DNA of 64,000 nt, taken from assembly GCF_021545335.1 (NCBI RefSeq), contig NZ_CP089312.1, positions 2,790,001 through 2,854,000 of the forward strand. The letters run 5' to 3'. A model generated the notes under the pieces. That model had not been told where the DNA came from, did not search any database, and saw only the letters and a list, made by a program, of their open reading frames with translations. Source of the DNA: Streptomyces sp. GQFP (lineage in GTDB: Bacteria; Actinomycetota; Actinomycetes; Streptomycetales; Streptomycetaceae). Positions 37,335 through 47,897 of the stretch are shown piece after piece (the first letter of the stretch is position 1; each line of letters starts with the position of its first letter). A program made the position numbers and the translations under genes.

Positions 37335-38924
37335 TCACTTGGCCGCGGCAGGCGCGTCTTCGCCGAGAAGCTTGCCGTCCGAGGTCTCGAACTGCTTCTT
37401 GAAGTCCGCGATGCCGTCCGCGATGGCGGTGAGGGTGTCGTCCGACATCTTGCCGCCCTCCTTGATGGAGGTCATGAGGCCCTGCTCCTTGCGGTGCAGG
37501 TACTCCAGGAGCTCCGTCTCGAAGCGGCGGATGTCGGCGACCGGGACCTCGTCCATCTTGCCGGTGGTGGCCGCCCAGACGGAGACGACCTGGTCCTCGG
37601 TGGCCATCGGCTGGTACTGGGGCTGCTTGAGCAGCTCGACCAGGCGCTGACCGCGCTCCAGCTGCGACTTCGACGCGGCGTCCAGGTCGGAACCGAAGGC
37701 GGCGAACGCCTCCAGCTCGCGGTACTGGGCGAGGTCGAGGCGCAGTCGGCCGGAGACCTGCTTCATCGCCTTGTGCTGTGCGGAACCACCGACGCGGGAG
37801 ACGGAGATACCGACGTTCAGCGCGGGGCGCTGACCGGCGTTGAACAGGTCCGACTCCAGGAAGCACTGGCCGTCGGTGATGGAGATGACGTTGGTCGGGA
37901 TGAACGCCGAGACGTCGTTGGCCTTCGTCTCGACGATCGGCAGACCGGTCATCGAACCGGCGCCCAGCTCGTCGGAGAGCTTCGCGCAGCGCTCCAGCAG
38001 ACGGGAGTGCAGGTAGAAGACGTCACCCGGGTAGGCCTCACGGCCCGGCGGGCGGCGGAGCAGCAGGGACACGGCGCGGTAGGCGTCGGCCTGCTTCGAG
38101 AGGTCGTCGAAGATGATGAGGACGTGCTTGCCCTCGTACATCCACTGCTGGCCGATGGCCGAACCGGTGTACGGCGCCAGGTACTTGAAGCCGGCCGGGT
38201 CGGACGCCGGGGCGGCGACGATGGTCGTGTACTCCAGCGCGCCGGCCTCTTCGAGGGCGCCACGCACGGAGGCGATGGTCGAGCCCTTCTGGCCGATGGC
38301 GACGTAGACGCAGCGGACCTGCTTCTTCGGGTCGCCCGAGCGCCAGTTGTCACGCTGGTTGATGATCGTGTCGACGGCCAGGGCGGTCTTGCCGGTCTGG
38401 CGGTCACCGATGACCAGCTGACGCTGGCCACGGCCGATCGGGGTCATCGCGTCGACGGCCTTGTAGCCCGTCTCCATCGGCTCGTGCACCGACTTGCGCG
38501 CCATGACGCCCGGAGCCTGCAGCTCCAGGGCGCGACGACCGCTGGTCTCGATCTCGCCGAGGCCGTCGATCGGGTTGCCGAGCGGGTCGACCACTCGGCC
38601 GAGGTAACCCTCGCCTACGGCAACGGACAGGACCTCGCCGGTACGGGTGACCGGCTGGCCCTCCTCGACGCCGCTGAACTCGCCGAGGATGACGGTACCG
38701 ATCTCGCGCTCTTCGAGGTTGAGCGCGAGGCCGAGGGTGCCGTCCTCGAACTTCAGCAGTTCGTTGGCCATGGCCGAGGGGAGGCCCTCGACCTTCGCGA
38801 TGCCGTCGCCGGCAAGGGTGACCGTACCGACCTCCTCGCGCGAGGCCGCGTCCGGCTTGTACGACTGGACAAAGTTCTCCAGCGCGTCCCGGATCTCCTC
38901 CGGCCGGATCGTGAGCTCCGCCAT
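37335..38924 (-). CDS. atpA: ATP synthase alpha subunit
   Basis: Regulatory F1 alpha subunit, 529 aa. Beta-barrel start with [20 protein letters not shown]-loop [13 protein letters not shown] near residue 172, the VGGSAQ arginine-finger region ([11 protein letters not shown]) and a C-terminal helical domain ending with an Ala/Lys tail. ATG 38924 matches the family start; an in-frame upstream ATG would add 13 unusual residues. A 144-bp gap to atpH is the widest inside the subunit genes. Confidence 0.97.
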   Translation of the reverse strand: MAELTIRPEEIRDALENFVQSYKPDAASREEVGTVTLAGDGIAKVEGLPSAMANELLKFEDGTLGLALNLEEREIGTVILGEFSGVEEGQPVTRTGEVLSVAVGEGYLGRVVDPLGNPIDGLGEIETSGRRALELQAPGVMARKSVHEPMETGYKAVDAMTPIGRGQRQLVIGDRQTGKTALAVDTIINQRDNWRSGDPKKQVRCVYVAIGQKGSTIASVRGALEEAGALEYTTIVAAPASDPAGFKYLAPYTGSAIGQQWMYEGKHVLIIFDDLSKQADAYRAVSLLLRRPPGREAYPGDVFYLHSRLLERCAKLSDELGAGSMTGLPIVETKANDVSAFIPTNVISITDGQCFLESDLFNAGQRPALNVGISVSRVGGSAQHKAMKQVSGRLRLDLAQYRELEAFAAFGSDLDAASKSQLERGQRLVELLKQPQYQPMATEDQVVSVWAATTGKMDEVPVADIRRFETELLEYLHRKEQGLMTSIKEGGKMSDDTLTAIADGIADFKKQFETSDGKLLGEDAPAAAK

Positions 38925-39068
38925 CTGGGTTCCCTGCTCTCCTTGTTGGGCCCGAAGTTTCACTTGGGGGGTGCCTAGACTCCCGGACTCCCCCCAATAA
39001 GAGGTGAATCCTCTGCACGGCCCAACCAGGGCCGTAGGTATACGTACGTACTGCTGTGAAGTTTTGTG

Positions 39069-39890
39069 CTAGCCCGCCATGCGGCGGCCGGCGTCCTCGA
39101 TGCGGTCCGCGATGCTGCCGTTGATGACCTCGTCGCCGACCAGCACCCGGATCCCGCCGAGGACCTCGGGGTCCACGTCGAGGTTGAGGTGCATCTGGCG
39201 GCCGTAGAGCTTCGCGAGGGCGGCGCCGAGGCGCTGCTTCTGCGGGTCGCTCAGCGGGACCGCCGAGGTGACGACGGCGACCATGCGGTCCCGGCGGTCG
39301 GCGGCGAGCATGGACAGGGACTCGAGTCCCGCCTCCAGGCTACGTCCCCGCGGCGCGGTCACAAGGCGCGTCACCAGACGCTCGGTCGTGGCCTCGGCCC
39401 GGCCCCCGAGCAGGCTGCGCAGCAGCTCGCCCTTGGCGCCGGTGGTCGCACCACGGTCGGTCAGCGCGGCCCGCAGCTCGGTGTTCGAAGAGACGATCCG
39501 GCCGAACCGGAACAGCTCGTCCTCGACGTTGTCGAGCGTGCCCGCCTGCTGGGCGGCCGTGAGGTCGGCGATGTCCGCCAGCTCCTCCAGCGCGTCCACC
39601 AGGTCGCGCGAACGCGACCAGCGGGAGCGCACCATGCCGGCCAGCAGGTCGGTGGTGGGCCCGCCGACCTGGCTGCCGAAGAGGCGCTGGGCCAGTTCGG
39701 CCTTGGCCTCTCCGGACTGCGACGGGTCGGTGAGGACCCGACGCAGCGACACCTCGCGGTGCAGCACCGCGGTGACCGCGGCCAGCTCCTCGGACAGCTT
39801 CTTCGCGTCGGCGGACGTCGAGTCCGTCAGCGCGTCGAGACGCTCACGTGCGGCGGCGGCAGCCTCGCGACTGGCTCCGTGCACGCTCAT
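39069..39890 (-). CDS. atpH: ATP synthase delta subunit
   Basis: Peripheral-stalk delta/OSCP subunit, 273 aa, longer than the roughly 180 aa enterobacterial form, as in other actinobacteria. The N-terminal extension is helical (ASREAAAAARERLDALTD). The C-terminal OSCP signature is LDVDPEVLGGIRVLVGDEVINGS. It overlaps atpF by ATGA. Confidence 0.94.
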   Translation of the reverse strand: MSVHGASREAAAAARERLDALTDSTSADAKKLSEELAAVTAVLHREVSLRRVLTDPSQSGEAKAELAQRLFGSQVGGPTTDLLAGMVRSRWSRSRDLVDALEELADIADLTAAQQAGTLDNVEDELFRFGRIVSSNTELRAALTDRGATTGAKGELLRSLLGGRAEATTERLVTRLVTAPRGRSLEAGLESLSMLAADRRDRMVAVVTSAVPLSDPQKQRLGAALAKLYGRQMHLNLDVDPEVLGGIRVLVGDEVINGSIADRIEDAGRRMAG

Positions 39891-40435
39891 CGAGTCGCCT
39901 CGGCCTTCTCCTCGAGGTCGTCGAGGAAACGGTCGATGACGCGGCTCTGCCGGGCGTGGTCCTCCAGGGACTCGCCTACGAGCTTGCCGGCCAGCTCAGT
40001 TGCGAGCTTGCCGACGTCCTGGCGGAGCGCGGACGAGGCGGCCTTGCGGTCGGCGTCGAGCTGGGAGTGACCGGCGGCGACGATCTCCTCGCGCTGCCGC
40101 TGGCCTTCCGCGCGCATCTCGGCGATGAGCGTGGCACCCTGCTCCTGCGCCTCCTGGCGCAGCCGCGCGGCCTCGTGCCGGGCCTCGGCGAGCTGAGCCT
40201 TGTACTGCTCAAGGACGCTCTGGGCCTCGACCTTCATGGCGTCGGCCTCTTCGATGCCGCCTTCGATCGCCGCGCGACGCTCCTCCAGAACCTTGTTGAT
40301 GTTCGGAAGCAGCTTCTTCCAGAAGAAGAAGAACACGATGGCGAAGGCGATGGTGCCGACGAGCAGCTCGGGGCCGGGCGGGAGGAGCGGGTTCTGCTCT
40401 TCCTCGGCGGCGAGCCGCACCAGGTTGTCGATCAC
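39887..40435 (-). CDS. atpF: ATP synthase b subunit
   Basis: Peripheral stalk b subunit, 182 aa, with one membrane helix near residues 26-42 (LLVGTIAFAIVFFFFWK), then a long charged coiled coil with LEERRAAIEGGIEEADAMK. It starts at GTG 40435. Coupled to atpH by a four-base overlap. Confidence 0.94.
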   Translation of the reverse strand: MIDNLVRLAAEEEQNPLLPPGPELLVGTIAFAIVFFFFWKKLLPNINKVLEERRAAIEGGIEEADAMKVEAQSVLEQYKAQLAEARHEAARLRQEAQEQGATLIAEMRAEGQRQREEIVAAGHSQLDADRKAASSALRQDVGKLATELAGKLVGESLEDHARQSRVIDRFLDDLEEKAEATR

Positions 40436-40473
40436 ATCAGTGCCTTTCGTCGATACGTGTGGGTAAGGAGTGA

Positions 40474-41603
<1,130 letters not shown>

Positions 41604-41828
41604 CACGGGCTCCTTCGGCGTGACGCATGGGTACGGCAACCTCGTTGTGTCGGCGCGGCACGAAGCCGCGGGTCGGCACTGGACTGGTGAAACGGATGTG
41701 GGGGCGGCTTTGGGGCATCAAGCCTCGCGATTGAGCAGGCGTCAGCTCAGATGCCCGCGCCCGCGATGCCGCAGTTGGCACCGGACGATAGCAGGAGAAC
41801 TCGCAAGCCTTTATCCCGGCCCTACCCC

Positions 41829-42266
41829 TCACGACGTCGACCCGGACTTCTCGGACTTTTCAGTCTTCGACGAGTCCGGATCGATGTAGAAGATCTTGGC
41901 CTTCATGTGCGCACGGGCCTGCGCCGCCATCCACACGACGGTCGAGACGACCAGGGCGACCGCGAAGGCCTTCGGGTTGAAGGCGTCGGTGTCCTGGAAC
42001 AGGCCCACGAAGATCAGCAACAACAGCAACTGGGCGACATAGAGCATCAGCCCCATGGCCTGGAACAGGTGCGGGAGCGTTTTTGCCGTCCACTGCAACA
42101 CGTAGAGCCCGATGCCCATGAAGAGGATCGCGAGGACCGTGCCGACCGCGGCGCCGACAGCACCCTTGCCACCGGCGACCCCGGCGCTGACGGCGACGAC
42201 GATCGCGCCGACAGCCGCTGTGGGGACAGCGGTGTGCAGAAGGTTCCGGGCGTCATTGGACGGCAT
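41829..42266 (-). CDS. AtpI-like membrane protein of the ATP synthase operon
   Basis: A 145 aa protein with about four hydrophobic helices (VGAIVVAVSAGVAGG, AILFMGIGLYVLQW, MLYVAQLLLLLIFVGLF and AVALVVSTVVWMA) and a charged C-terminus rich in Lys, Ser and Glu. Position as first gene of the operon and topology match the AtpI/UncI assembly factors for the c-ring, although identity is low in such proteins. ATG 42266 has GGAG eight bases upstream. A 299-bp upstream spacer must hold the operon promoter; I see no convincing match to a consensus there. Confidence 0.7.
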   Translation of the reverse strand: MPSNDARNLLHTAVPTAAVGAIVVAVSAGVAGGKGAVGAAVGTVLAILFMGIGLYVLQWTAKTLPHLFQAMGLMLYVAQLLLLLIFVGLFQDTDAFNPKAFAVALVVSTVVWMAAQARAHMKAKIFYIDPDSSKTEKSEKSGSTS

Positions 42267-42565
42267 GGCGGCAACTCCGCTTTCGCAGGGGGCGTGGGGT
42301 GTCGTCATGGACGAGCGTAGTCCTGGACGGAGAGTGGATTCCTCACACCAATGAACCGTCGCACCACGGTCCTTCGGCTCTGTCCTGGGTTCTCGTGAAC
42401 CGTATCACAAACTATTTGATGAGGTCTTTACCTGGATGGTGTGCTCGGCGTCACACATGAGAGTGAACCCGCGCGTCTGTGCAGAATCGGCGCCCACTTG
42501 TCTGGTATTAGGGCGCTTTGTTCGTGCGGGCTCAAGCAAAGTGTTAGTCAGATTCTTACCTTGCG

Positions 42566-43909
42566 TCAGCGTGACGACCCGGCCTTACGCCGGTCCAGGA
42601 GCCGCGAACGAGAGCTGATCGCCGTCGCCCCGTTGACTCCGGAGACCCCGGCCCGCACCGGTGCGTGGTGCTGTTCCGCGGGTACGGAGGGCGTGGACGC
42701 GGCGGGCGCCGTCGCCTCGGCCGCCGGCTCCTCCACCGTCCGGCCGCGCCGGTAGCGCGGCGGCACGAAGCGCTCGGCCCAGCGCGGGGTGCGCGGGGCG
42801 AAGCGCGGCAGCAGCAGGAGGACGAGCCCGATCGCGCTCAGTGCCACCACACTGAGGACGATCCACATGGACGCGTTGTTGACCGAGTAGGACAGCGCCC
42901 CGAAGCCGATGAGCGCCGACCAGAAGTACATGATCAGGACGGCCCTGCTGTGCGAGTGGCCGACCTCCAGGAGCCGGTGGTGCAGATGCCCCCGGTCGGC
43001 CGCGAACGGCGACTGTCCGCGCCAGGTGCGCCGCACGATGGCCAGCACCAGGTCGGCGGCCGGGATCGCGATGATGGTGAGCGGCATCAGCAGCGGGATG
43101 TAGACCGGGACCATCTGGTGCACGGTCTCGCGCTCGGACCCGGAGAACAGGTTCATCGCGTCGGGGTCCATCTGCCCGGTGATGGAGATCGCGCCGGCGG
43201 CCAGCACCAGGCCGATGAGCATCGACCCGGAGTCGCCCATGAAGATCCGCGCGGGGTGCATGTTGTGCGGCAGGAAGCCGAGGCACATGCCCATGAGGAT
43301 CACCGCGAACAGGGTGGCCGGCGCGGCGGCCTCGATGCCGTACGAGACCCAGATCCGGTAGGCGTAGAGGAAGAACGCGGCCGACGCGATGCACACCATG
43401 CCCGCCGCGAGGCCGTCCAGGCCGTCGACGAAGTTCACCGCGTTGATGGTGATGACGACGAGCGCGACCGTCAGCAGGGTGCCCTGCCACTGGGTCAGCG
43501 CGACGTTGCCGACGCCCGGGATGGGCAGCCACAGGATCGTCAGACCCTGCATGACCATCACGCCGGCGGCGATCATCTGGCCGCCGAGCTTGATCAGGGC
43601 GTCGATCTCGAACTTGTCGTCGAGCACCCCGATCAGCCAGATGAGGGCGGCGCCGGAGAGCAGTGCCCTCGGCTCGTTCGACGTCTCGAAGACCTCGTGG
43701 AGGTTGGTGAGGTGGTCGGCGACGAGCAGTCCGGCGCACAGCCCGAAGAACATCGCGATCCCGCCGAGCCGCGGAGTGGGTTCCCGGTGCACGTCACGGG
43801 CCCTGATCTCCGGCATCGCTCCGGCCACGATCGCGAACTTCCGTACCGGCCCTGTCAGCAGATACGTCACCGCGGCCGTGATGCAGAGCGTCAGCAGGTA
43901 TTCACGCAC
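42566..43909 (-). CDS. MraY/WecA-family UDP-GlcNAc:undecaprenyl-phosphate phosphotransferase
   Basis: Polytopic prenyl sugar transferase, about 447 aa, starting wall glycopolymer synthesis by moving GlcNAc-1-P onto undecaprenyl phosphate. Catalytic features: LIGVLDDKFEID (Asp pair), NAVNFVDGLDGLAAG, FMGDSGSMLIG and the HLHHRLLEVGHS loop typical of WecA/TagO rather than MraY. About 11 helices are visible, and the C-terminal 75 residues are Ala/Pro/Arg-rich and cytosolic. GTG 43909 is used (VREYLLTLC). The LCP protein at 49505 could attach the polymer it primes (inference). Confidence 0.9.
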   Translation of the reverse strand: MREYLLTLCITAAVTYLLTGPVRKFAIVAGAMPEIRARDVHREPTPRLGGIAMFFGLCAGLLVADHLTNLHEVFETSNEPRALLSGAALIWLIGVLDDKFEIDALIKLGGQMIAAGVMVMQGLTILWLPIPGVGNVALTQWQGTLLTVALVVITINAVNFVDGLDGLAAGMVCIASAAFFLYAYRIWVSYGIEAAAPATLFAVILMGMCLGFLPHNMHPARIFMGDSGSMLIGLVLAAGAISITGQMDPDAMNLFSGSERETVHQMVPVYIPLLMPLTIIAIPAADLVLAIVRRTWRGQSPFAADRGHLHHRLLEVGHSHSRAVLIMYFWSALIGFGALSYSVNNASMWIVLSVVALSAIGLVLLLLPRFAPRTPRWAERFVPPRYRRGRTVEEPAAEATAPAASTPSVPAEQHHAPVRAGVSGVNGATAISSRSRLLDRRKAGSSR

Positions 43910-44035
43910 GGGCTTCCCCACAGGTCTCGCTGGCCATCCAGGCCCCACACCCTAGCGAGGGACGCATAAGGTTGGGGACTTCCGGGTAGCGACGATGGTT
44001 GCACGCGGGCCTGTGCACGAGTTGACGATTACCCC

Positions 44036-45283
44036 TCACAGCCCGGGATACGGCGGAAATCTACCGGCCAGCTCCCGCACCTCTTCACGCGCCCCACCAC
44101 TCTCGACAGCCCCGCGCAGCACACCCGCGACCAGCACCGCGACCCTCGCCATCTCGGCTTCTCCCATCCCCTGCGTGGTCAGCGCGGCCGTCCCGAGTCG
44201 CAGCCCACGCGCCTCCCCATGGGGCAACGCACAGCAGTCCAGAACCACTCCCGCGGCGGAAAGCAGCCCCCGCGCGGTACGTCCGTCCACGCCGAGAGGC
44301 GCCGGATCGACGGTGATGAGATGCGTATCGGTCCCGCCCGTGGTGACGATCAACCCCTCGGCGGCCAACCCCTCCGCCAGCACGCGCGCGTTGGCGACCA
44401 CCTGATGGGCGTACGCCGTGAAGGCCGGGGTCGCCGCCTCGCCGAAGGCGACGGCCTTGGCGGCGATCGTGTGCATCTGGGCGCCGCCCTGCGTGAACGG
44501 GAAAACCGCCCGGTCGACCCGTTCCGCCAGCTCGCCGCCGCACAGCAGCATCCCGCCGCGCGGCCCGCGCAGCACCTTGTGGGTGGTCGCGCAGACGACA
44601 TCGGCGTACGGCACGGGACTGGGCGCCGCTCCCCCGGCGACGAGCCCGATGGGATGGGCGGCGTCGGCGATGAGATAGGCGCCCACCTCGTCGGCGATCT
44701 CGCGGAAGAGGGCGTAGTCGATGTGCCGGGGATAGGCGATGGACCCGCACACGACGGCCTTGGGGCGATGGTTACGGGCGAGCGTGCGCACCTGGTCGTA
44801 GTCGATGAGCCCGCTCTCGGCATCCACCCCATAGGGCACGAAGTCGAACCAGCGCCCGGAGAAGTTCGCGGGCGACCCGTGGGTGAGGTGTCCGCCGTAC
44901 GGCAGCCCGAGGGCGAGGACGGTGTCACCGGGGCGCAGGAGGGCCGCGTAGGCGGCCAGTACGGCCGAAGACCCGGAGTGGGACTGGACGTTGGCGTGTT
45001 CGGCGCCGAACAGGGCCCTGGCCCGTTCCACGGCGACGCGCTCGGCGACGTCGACGATCTCGCAGCCGCCGTGGTGCCGGGCGCCGGGATACCCCTCGGC
45101 GTACTTGTTGGCGAGCGGCGAGCCGAGCGCGGCCAGCACGGCGGCCGAGGTGAAGTTCTCGGCGGCGATCAGCTGAAGCGTGGTCGCCTGCCGCTGGGCT
45201 TCCCCGAGCAGTATCTCGGCAAGCTCGGGATCCTGCCGCCGCAGTACGTCGACATCGCTCTCAAAGGCATGCGTGACCGACAT
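44036..45283 (-). CDS. glyA: Serine hydroxymethyltransferase
   Basis: PLP enzyme interconverting serine and glycine with tetrahydrofolate, 415 aa. ELAEILLGEAQRQ and the IAAENFTSAAVLAALGSPLA substrate loop are conserved, as are GCEIVDVAERVAVERA and the internal-aldimine Lys in CATTHKVLRGPRGG near residue 227. The C-terminal THLITVD segment is present. ATG 45283 has GGAG six bases upstream. The 309-bp upstream gap is filled with repeats rather than a visible riboswitch. Confidence 0.93.
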   Translation of the reverse strand: MSVTHAFESDVDVLRRQDPELAEILLGEAQRQATTLQLIAAENFTSAAVLAALGSPLANKYAEGYPGARHHGGCEIVDVAERVAVERARALFGAEHANVQSHSGSSAVLAAYAALLRPGDTVLALGLPYGGHLTHGSPANFSGRWFDFVPYGVDAESGLIDYDQVRTLARNHRPKAVVCGSIAYPRHIDYALFREIADEVGAYLIADAAHPIGLVAGGAAPSPVPYADVVCATTHKVLRGPRGGMLLCGGELAERVDRAVFPFTQGGAQMHTIAAKAVAFGEAATPAFTAYAHQVVANARVLAEGLAAEGLIVTTGGTDTHLITVDPAPLGVDGRTARGLLSAAGVVLDCCALPHGEARGLRLGTAALTTQGMGEAEMARVAVLVAGVLRGAVESGGAREEVRELAGRFPPYPGL

Positions 45284-45343
45284 GGTGGGCTCCGAGCGTC
45301 GACGGTGACGTATGTCCAATGTAGGCCGCAGCGCCCTGATCGG

Positions 45344-45494
45344 CGCGGGGCTGTGTCGATACGCGGCTCCGCCACGCGGGCGCGACAAGCTCCGCGCCGG
45401 GCCCGTCGTCATCCGCGCCGCGGGGCTGTATCCATATGCGGCTCCGCCGCGTGGGCACGACCGGCCTCCGCGCCGGGCCCGTCGTCATCCGCGT
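45344..45494. repeat. Imperfect tandem duplication of about 75 bp
   Basis: Unit 1 begins CGCGGGGCTGTGTCGATACG at 45344; unit 2 begins CGCGGGGCTGTATCCATATG at 45419. Both end with GGGCCCGTCGTCATCCGCG. They differ at scattered positions and by one indel. The units sit between glyA and the phosphatase-like gene, right before a dispersed element copy. Confidence 0.8.
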
Positions 45495-45513
45495 CCACGG
45501 AGACGCGCCCCAA

Positions 45514-45549
45514 AGGGGCGCGGGGAACTGCGCGACAAGCCCCCACCGG
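45514..45549 (+). repeat. Dispersed 36-bp element, copy 2
   Basis: Identical over 36 bases to 17038-17073. It lies 44 bp past the end of the phosphatase-like gene, so again close to a gene's 3' end. Confidence 0.85.
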
Positions 45550-45592
45550 CCCGCAGCCGCACACCGACACACAGAGGCAGGACCGTGGGCGC

Positions 45593-46273
45593 TCAGGCCT
45601 TCGCAGGCACCCCGGTCAGCGCCGTCACCACCGGATCCAGCGCCTGCTGTATCTCGTCGCCGATCGAGCGGAAGAACGTCAGCGGGGCCCCGTACGGGTC
45701 GTACACCTCGTCCGCCTCCGCCGTGGGGGCGAGGAGCCACCCGCGTAGAGCCGCCGCCGCGCGGACCAGGGCGCGGGCGCGCTGGATCATGCCGTCGTCC
45801 AGCGGCGGCAGCGTCGCCGGGTCGATCGCCTTCACCAGGCGGGTGAACTCCTTCAACGTGAACGTGCGCAGGCCCGCCGAGTGCCCCATGGAGATGACCT
45901 GCGCGCGATGGTCCCGCGTCGCCGTCAGCACCAGGTCCGCCCGGATCACGTGCTCGTCGAGCAGCTCACGCCCGGTGAACCCGGAGGGATCCGCGCCGAA
46001 CTCCGCGAGGACCGCCTCCGCGTTGGCCTCCATGGGCGCGCCCTCGTGGCCCCACGTACCGGCGCTCTCCACGATCAGGCCGCCCCACAGCGGGTCGCCG
46101 AGCCGGTCCGCCAGGGCATGCCTGGTCAGCCGCTCGGTGATCGGTGAGCGGCATACGTTGCCGGTGCTGACATAAAGGATGCGGAAGGCGTCCCGCGAGG
46201 CCCCGTCCCAGGCTTGAGTCCCCGTGACCCCCGTACGCGTGCCTATGCCACGCCCCGCGTCAGGGGCTGTCAA
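45593..46273 (-). CDS. Low-molecular-weight phosphatase-like protein lacking the catalytic Cys
   Basis: A 226 aa protein with the LMW protein-tyrosine phosphatase/arsenate reductase fold. The P-loop, normally C-x-G-N-x-C-R-S, reads STGNVCRSP (about residues 37-45): Arg, Ser and the second Cys are kept, but the nucleophilic first Cys is Ser, encoded by AGC. The late general-acid motif DPYG is present. The N-terminal 30 residues and a C-terminal RSIGDEIQQALDPVV helix extend the usual 150 aa domain. It begins at TTG in a TTGA overlap with tsaC. It may be a pseudophosphatase or bind phospho-ligands. Confidence 0.78.
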   Translation of the reverse strand: MTAPDAGRGIGTRTGVTGTQAWDGASRDAFRILYVSTGNVCRSPITERLTRHALADRLGDPLWGGLIVESAGTWGHEGAPMEANAEAVLAEFGADPSGFTGRELLDEHVIRADLVLTATRDHRAQVISMGHSAGLRTFTLKEFTRLVKAIDPATLPPLDDGMIQRARALVRAAAALRGWLLAPTAEADEVYDPYGAPLTFFRSIGDEIQQALDPVVTALTGVPAKA

Positions 46274-46917
46274 TTCGCCACCTCGAGGTCGGGGACCACC
46301 TTGCGCAGCTCATCGGCCGACAGCGCGCCCGCGCGCAGCAGGACCGGCACCTTGCCCGTGACGTCGACGATCGACGACGGGACGATTCCGGGCGTGGGGC
46401 CGCCGTCCAGGTAGACGGAGACCGAGTCGCCGAGCATCTCCTGGGCGGCGTCACAGTCCTCGGGGGCAGGGTGGCCCGTCAGGTTGGCGGAGGAGACCGC
46501 CATGGGGCCGACCTCGGTCAGCAGCTCGATGGCGACCGGGTGCAGCGGCATGCGTACGGCGACCGTGCCACGGGTGTCCCCGAGGTCCCACTGGAGGGAC
46601 GGCTGGTGCTTGGCGACGAGCGTGAGGGCGCCCGGCCAGAAGGCGTCGACGAGTTCCCAGGCCATCTCGGAGAAGTCCGTGACCAGGCCGTGCAGGGTGT
46701 TCGGGGAGCCGATCAGAACGGGCGTGGGCATGCCACGACCACGGCCCTTCGCCTCCAGCAGGTCGTTGACGGCCTCGGAGGAGAACGCGTCGGCACCGAT
46801 GCCGTAGACCGTGTCGGTCGGGAGGACCACCAGCTCGCCGCGGCGGACGGCGGACGCGGCCTCGCGCAGACCGGTCGTGCGGTCGGTCGCGTCGTTGGTG
46901 TCGTATCGCCGAGCCAT
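46270..46917 (-). CDS. tsaC: L-threonylcarbamoyladenylate synthase (Sua5/YrdC family)
   Basis: A 215 aa enzyme making threonylcarbamoyl-AMP for the t6A37 modification of ANN-reading tRNAs. Typical motifs: RRGELVVLPTDTVYGIGADA near residues 27-46, then LLEAKGRGRGMPTPVLI and the VAVRMPLHP...VGPMAVSSANLTG substrate pocket. Length fits the short TsaC form, not Sua5 with its extra domain. It lies between prmC and the phosphatase-like gene in one unit. Confidence 0.9.
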   Translation of the reverse strand: MARRYDTNDATDRTTGLREAASAVRRGELVVLPTDTVYGIGADAFSSEAVNDLLEAKGRGRGMPTPVLIGSPNTLHGLVTDFSEMAWELVDAFWPGALTLVAKHQPSLQWDLGDTRGTVAVRMPLHPVAIELLTEVGPMAVSSANLTGHPAPEDCDAAQEMLGDSVSVYLDGGPTPGIVPSSIVDVTGKVPVLLRAGALSADELRKVVPDLEVAN

Positions 46918-46970
46918 TTAGCGGGCCTCCTCGTACACGTACTGCTGGGGGTAGAAAGTCTGGGTGACGC

Positions 46971-47852
46971 TCACGGCATGGCCTTGCGGGCGGTCGCGAA
47001 GCGGGGGCGGTTGTTGAGGTCCGGGTGGTCGGCCGCGTCGGCCCAGCCCCGTTCCTCGGTGAAGATCCACGGCACCTGGCCGCCCTGGGTGTCCGCGTGC
47101 TCGACGACGACGACGCCGCCGGGGCGCAGCAGACGGTGGGCGGTGCGTTCCAGGCCCCGGATGAGCTCGAGGCCGTCCTCGCCGGAGAACAGGGCGAGTT
47201 CGGGATCGTGGTCCCGGGCCTCGGGAGCGACGTACTCCCACTCCGTGAGCGGGATGTAGGGCGGGTTGGAGATGACCAGGTCGACCTGGCCGTCGAGGTC
47301 GGGGAAGGCGTCCAGGGCGTTGCCCTGCCGCAGGTCGACCCTGGACCCCTCCATGTTCTTGCGGGTCCACGCCATGGCGTCCTCGGACAGCTCCACGGCG
47401 TGCACACGGGAGCGCGGGACCTCCTGCGCGAGGGCGAGCGCGATGGCGCCGGAGCCGGTGCACAGGTCGACGATCAGCGGCTCGACGACGTCCATCGCCC
47501 GGACGGCGTCTATGGCCCAGCCGACGACCGACTCGGTCTCGGGGCGCGGCACGAACACGCCTGGTCCGACCTGGAGTTCCAGGTACCGGAAGAAGGCCCG
47601 CCCGGTGATGTGCTGGAGCGGCTCGCGGGCCTCGCGGCGCGCGATGACCTCCCAGTAGCGGGCGTCGAAGTCGGTGTCCTTGACGGTGTGCAGCGTGCCC
47701 CGCTTCACGCCGTGCACGAACGCGGCGAGTTCCTCCGCGTCGTTGCGCGGCGAGGGCACGCCGGCGTCGGCCAGCCGCTGGGTGGCCTGGGCCACCTCGG
47801 CGAGCAGCAAGCTGCGGGGGCTCGGGGGCCGTCCCCCAATGTTCTGCTGCAC
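46971..47852 (-). CDS. prmC: PrmC release-factor glutamine methyltransferase
   Basis: SAM-dependent N5-glutamine methyltransferase acting on the GGQ of release factors, 293 aa. Helical N-domain (VAQATQRLADAGVPSPRNDA), SAM site VDLCTGSGAIALALA near residue 125 and the substrate Gln motif NPPYIPLTEWE near 196-206. GTG 47852 has GGAGG six bases upstream. It is directly downstream of its likely substrate gene prfA (45 bp), the classical arrangement. Confidence 0.94.
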   Translation of the reverse strand: MQQNIGGRPPSPRSLLLAEVAQATQRLADAGVPSPRNDAEELAAFVHGVKRGTLHTVKDTDFDARYWEVIARREAREPLQHITGRAFFRYLELQVGPGVFVPRPETESVVGWAIDAVRAMDVVEPLIVDLCTGSGAIALALAQEVPRSRVHAVELSEDAMAWTRKNMEGSRVDLRQGNALDAFPDLDGQVDLVISNPPYIPLTEWEYVAPEARDHDPELALFSGEDGLELIRGLERTAHRLLRPGGVVVVEHADTQGGQVPWIFTEERGWADAADHPDLNNRPRFATARKAMP

Positions 47853-47897
47853 GCTGGTCCTCCGGTACTTGTCACTCGTACGGGGCTCGTACGGGGC

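Noticed and set aside
42267..42565. Promoter boxes for the atp operon
   Set aside because: Several TTG and TA-rich hexamers can be picked, but none has correct spacing on the minus strand, so no promoter is called.
45312..46175. Plus-strand frame of 287 codons over the repeat island and phosphatase-like gene
   Set aside because: It crosses tandem repeats and is antisense to a gene with a clear fold.
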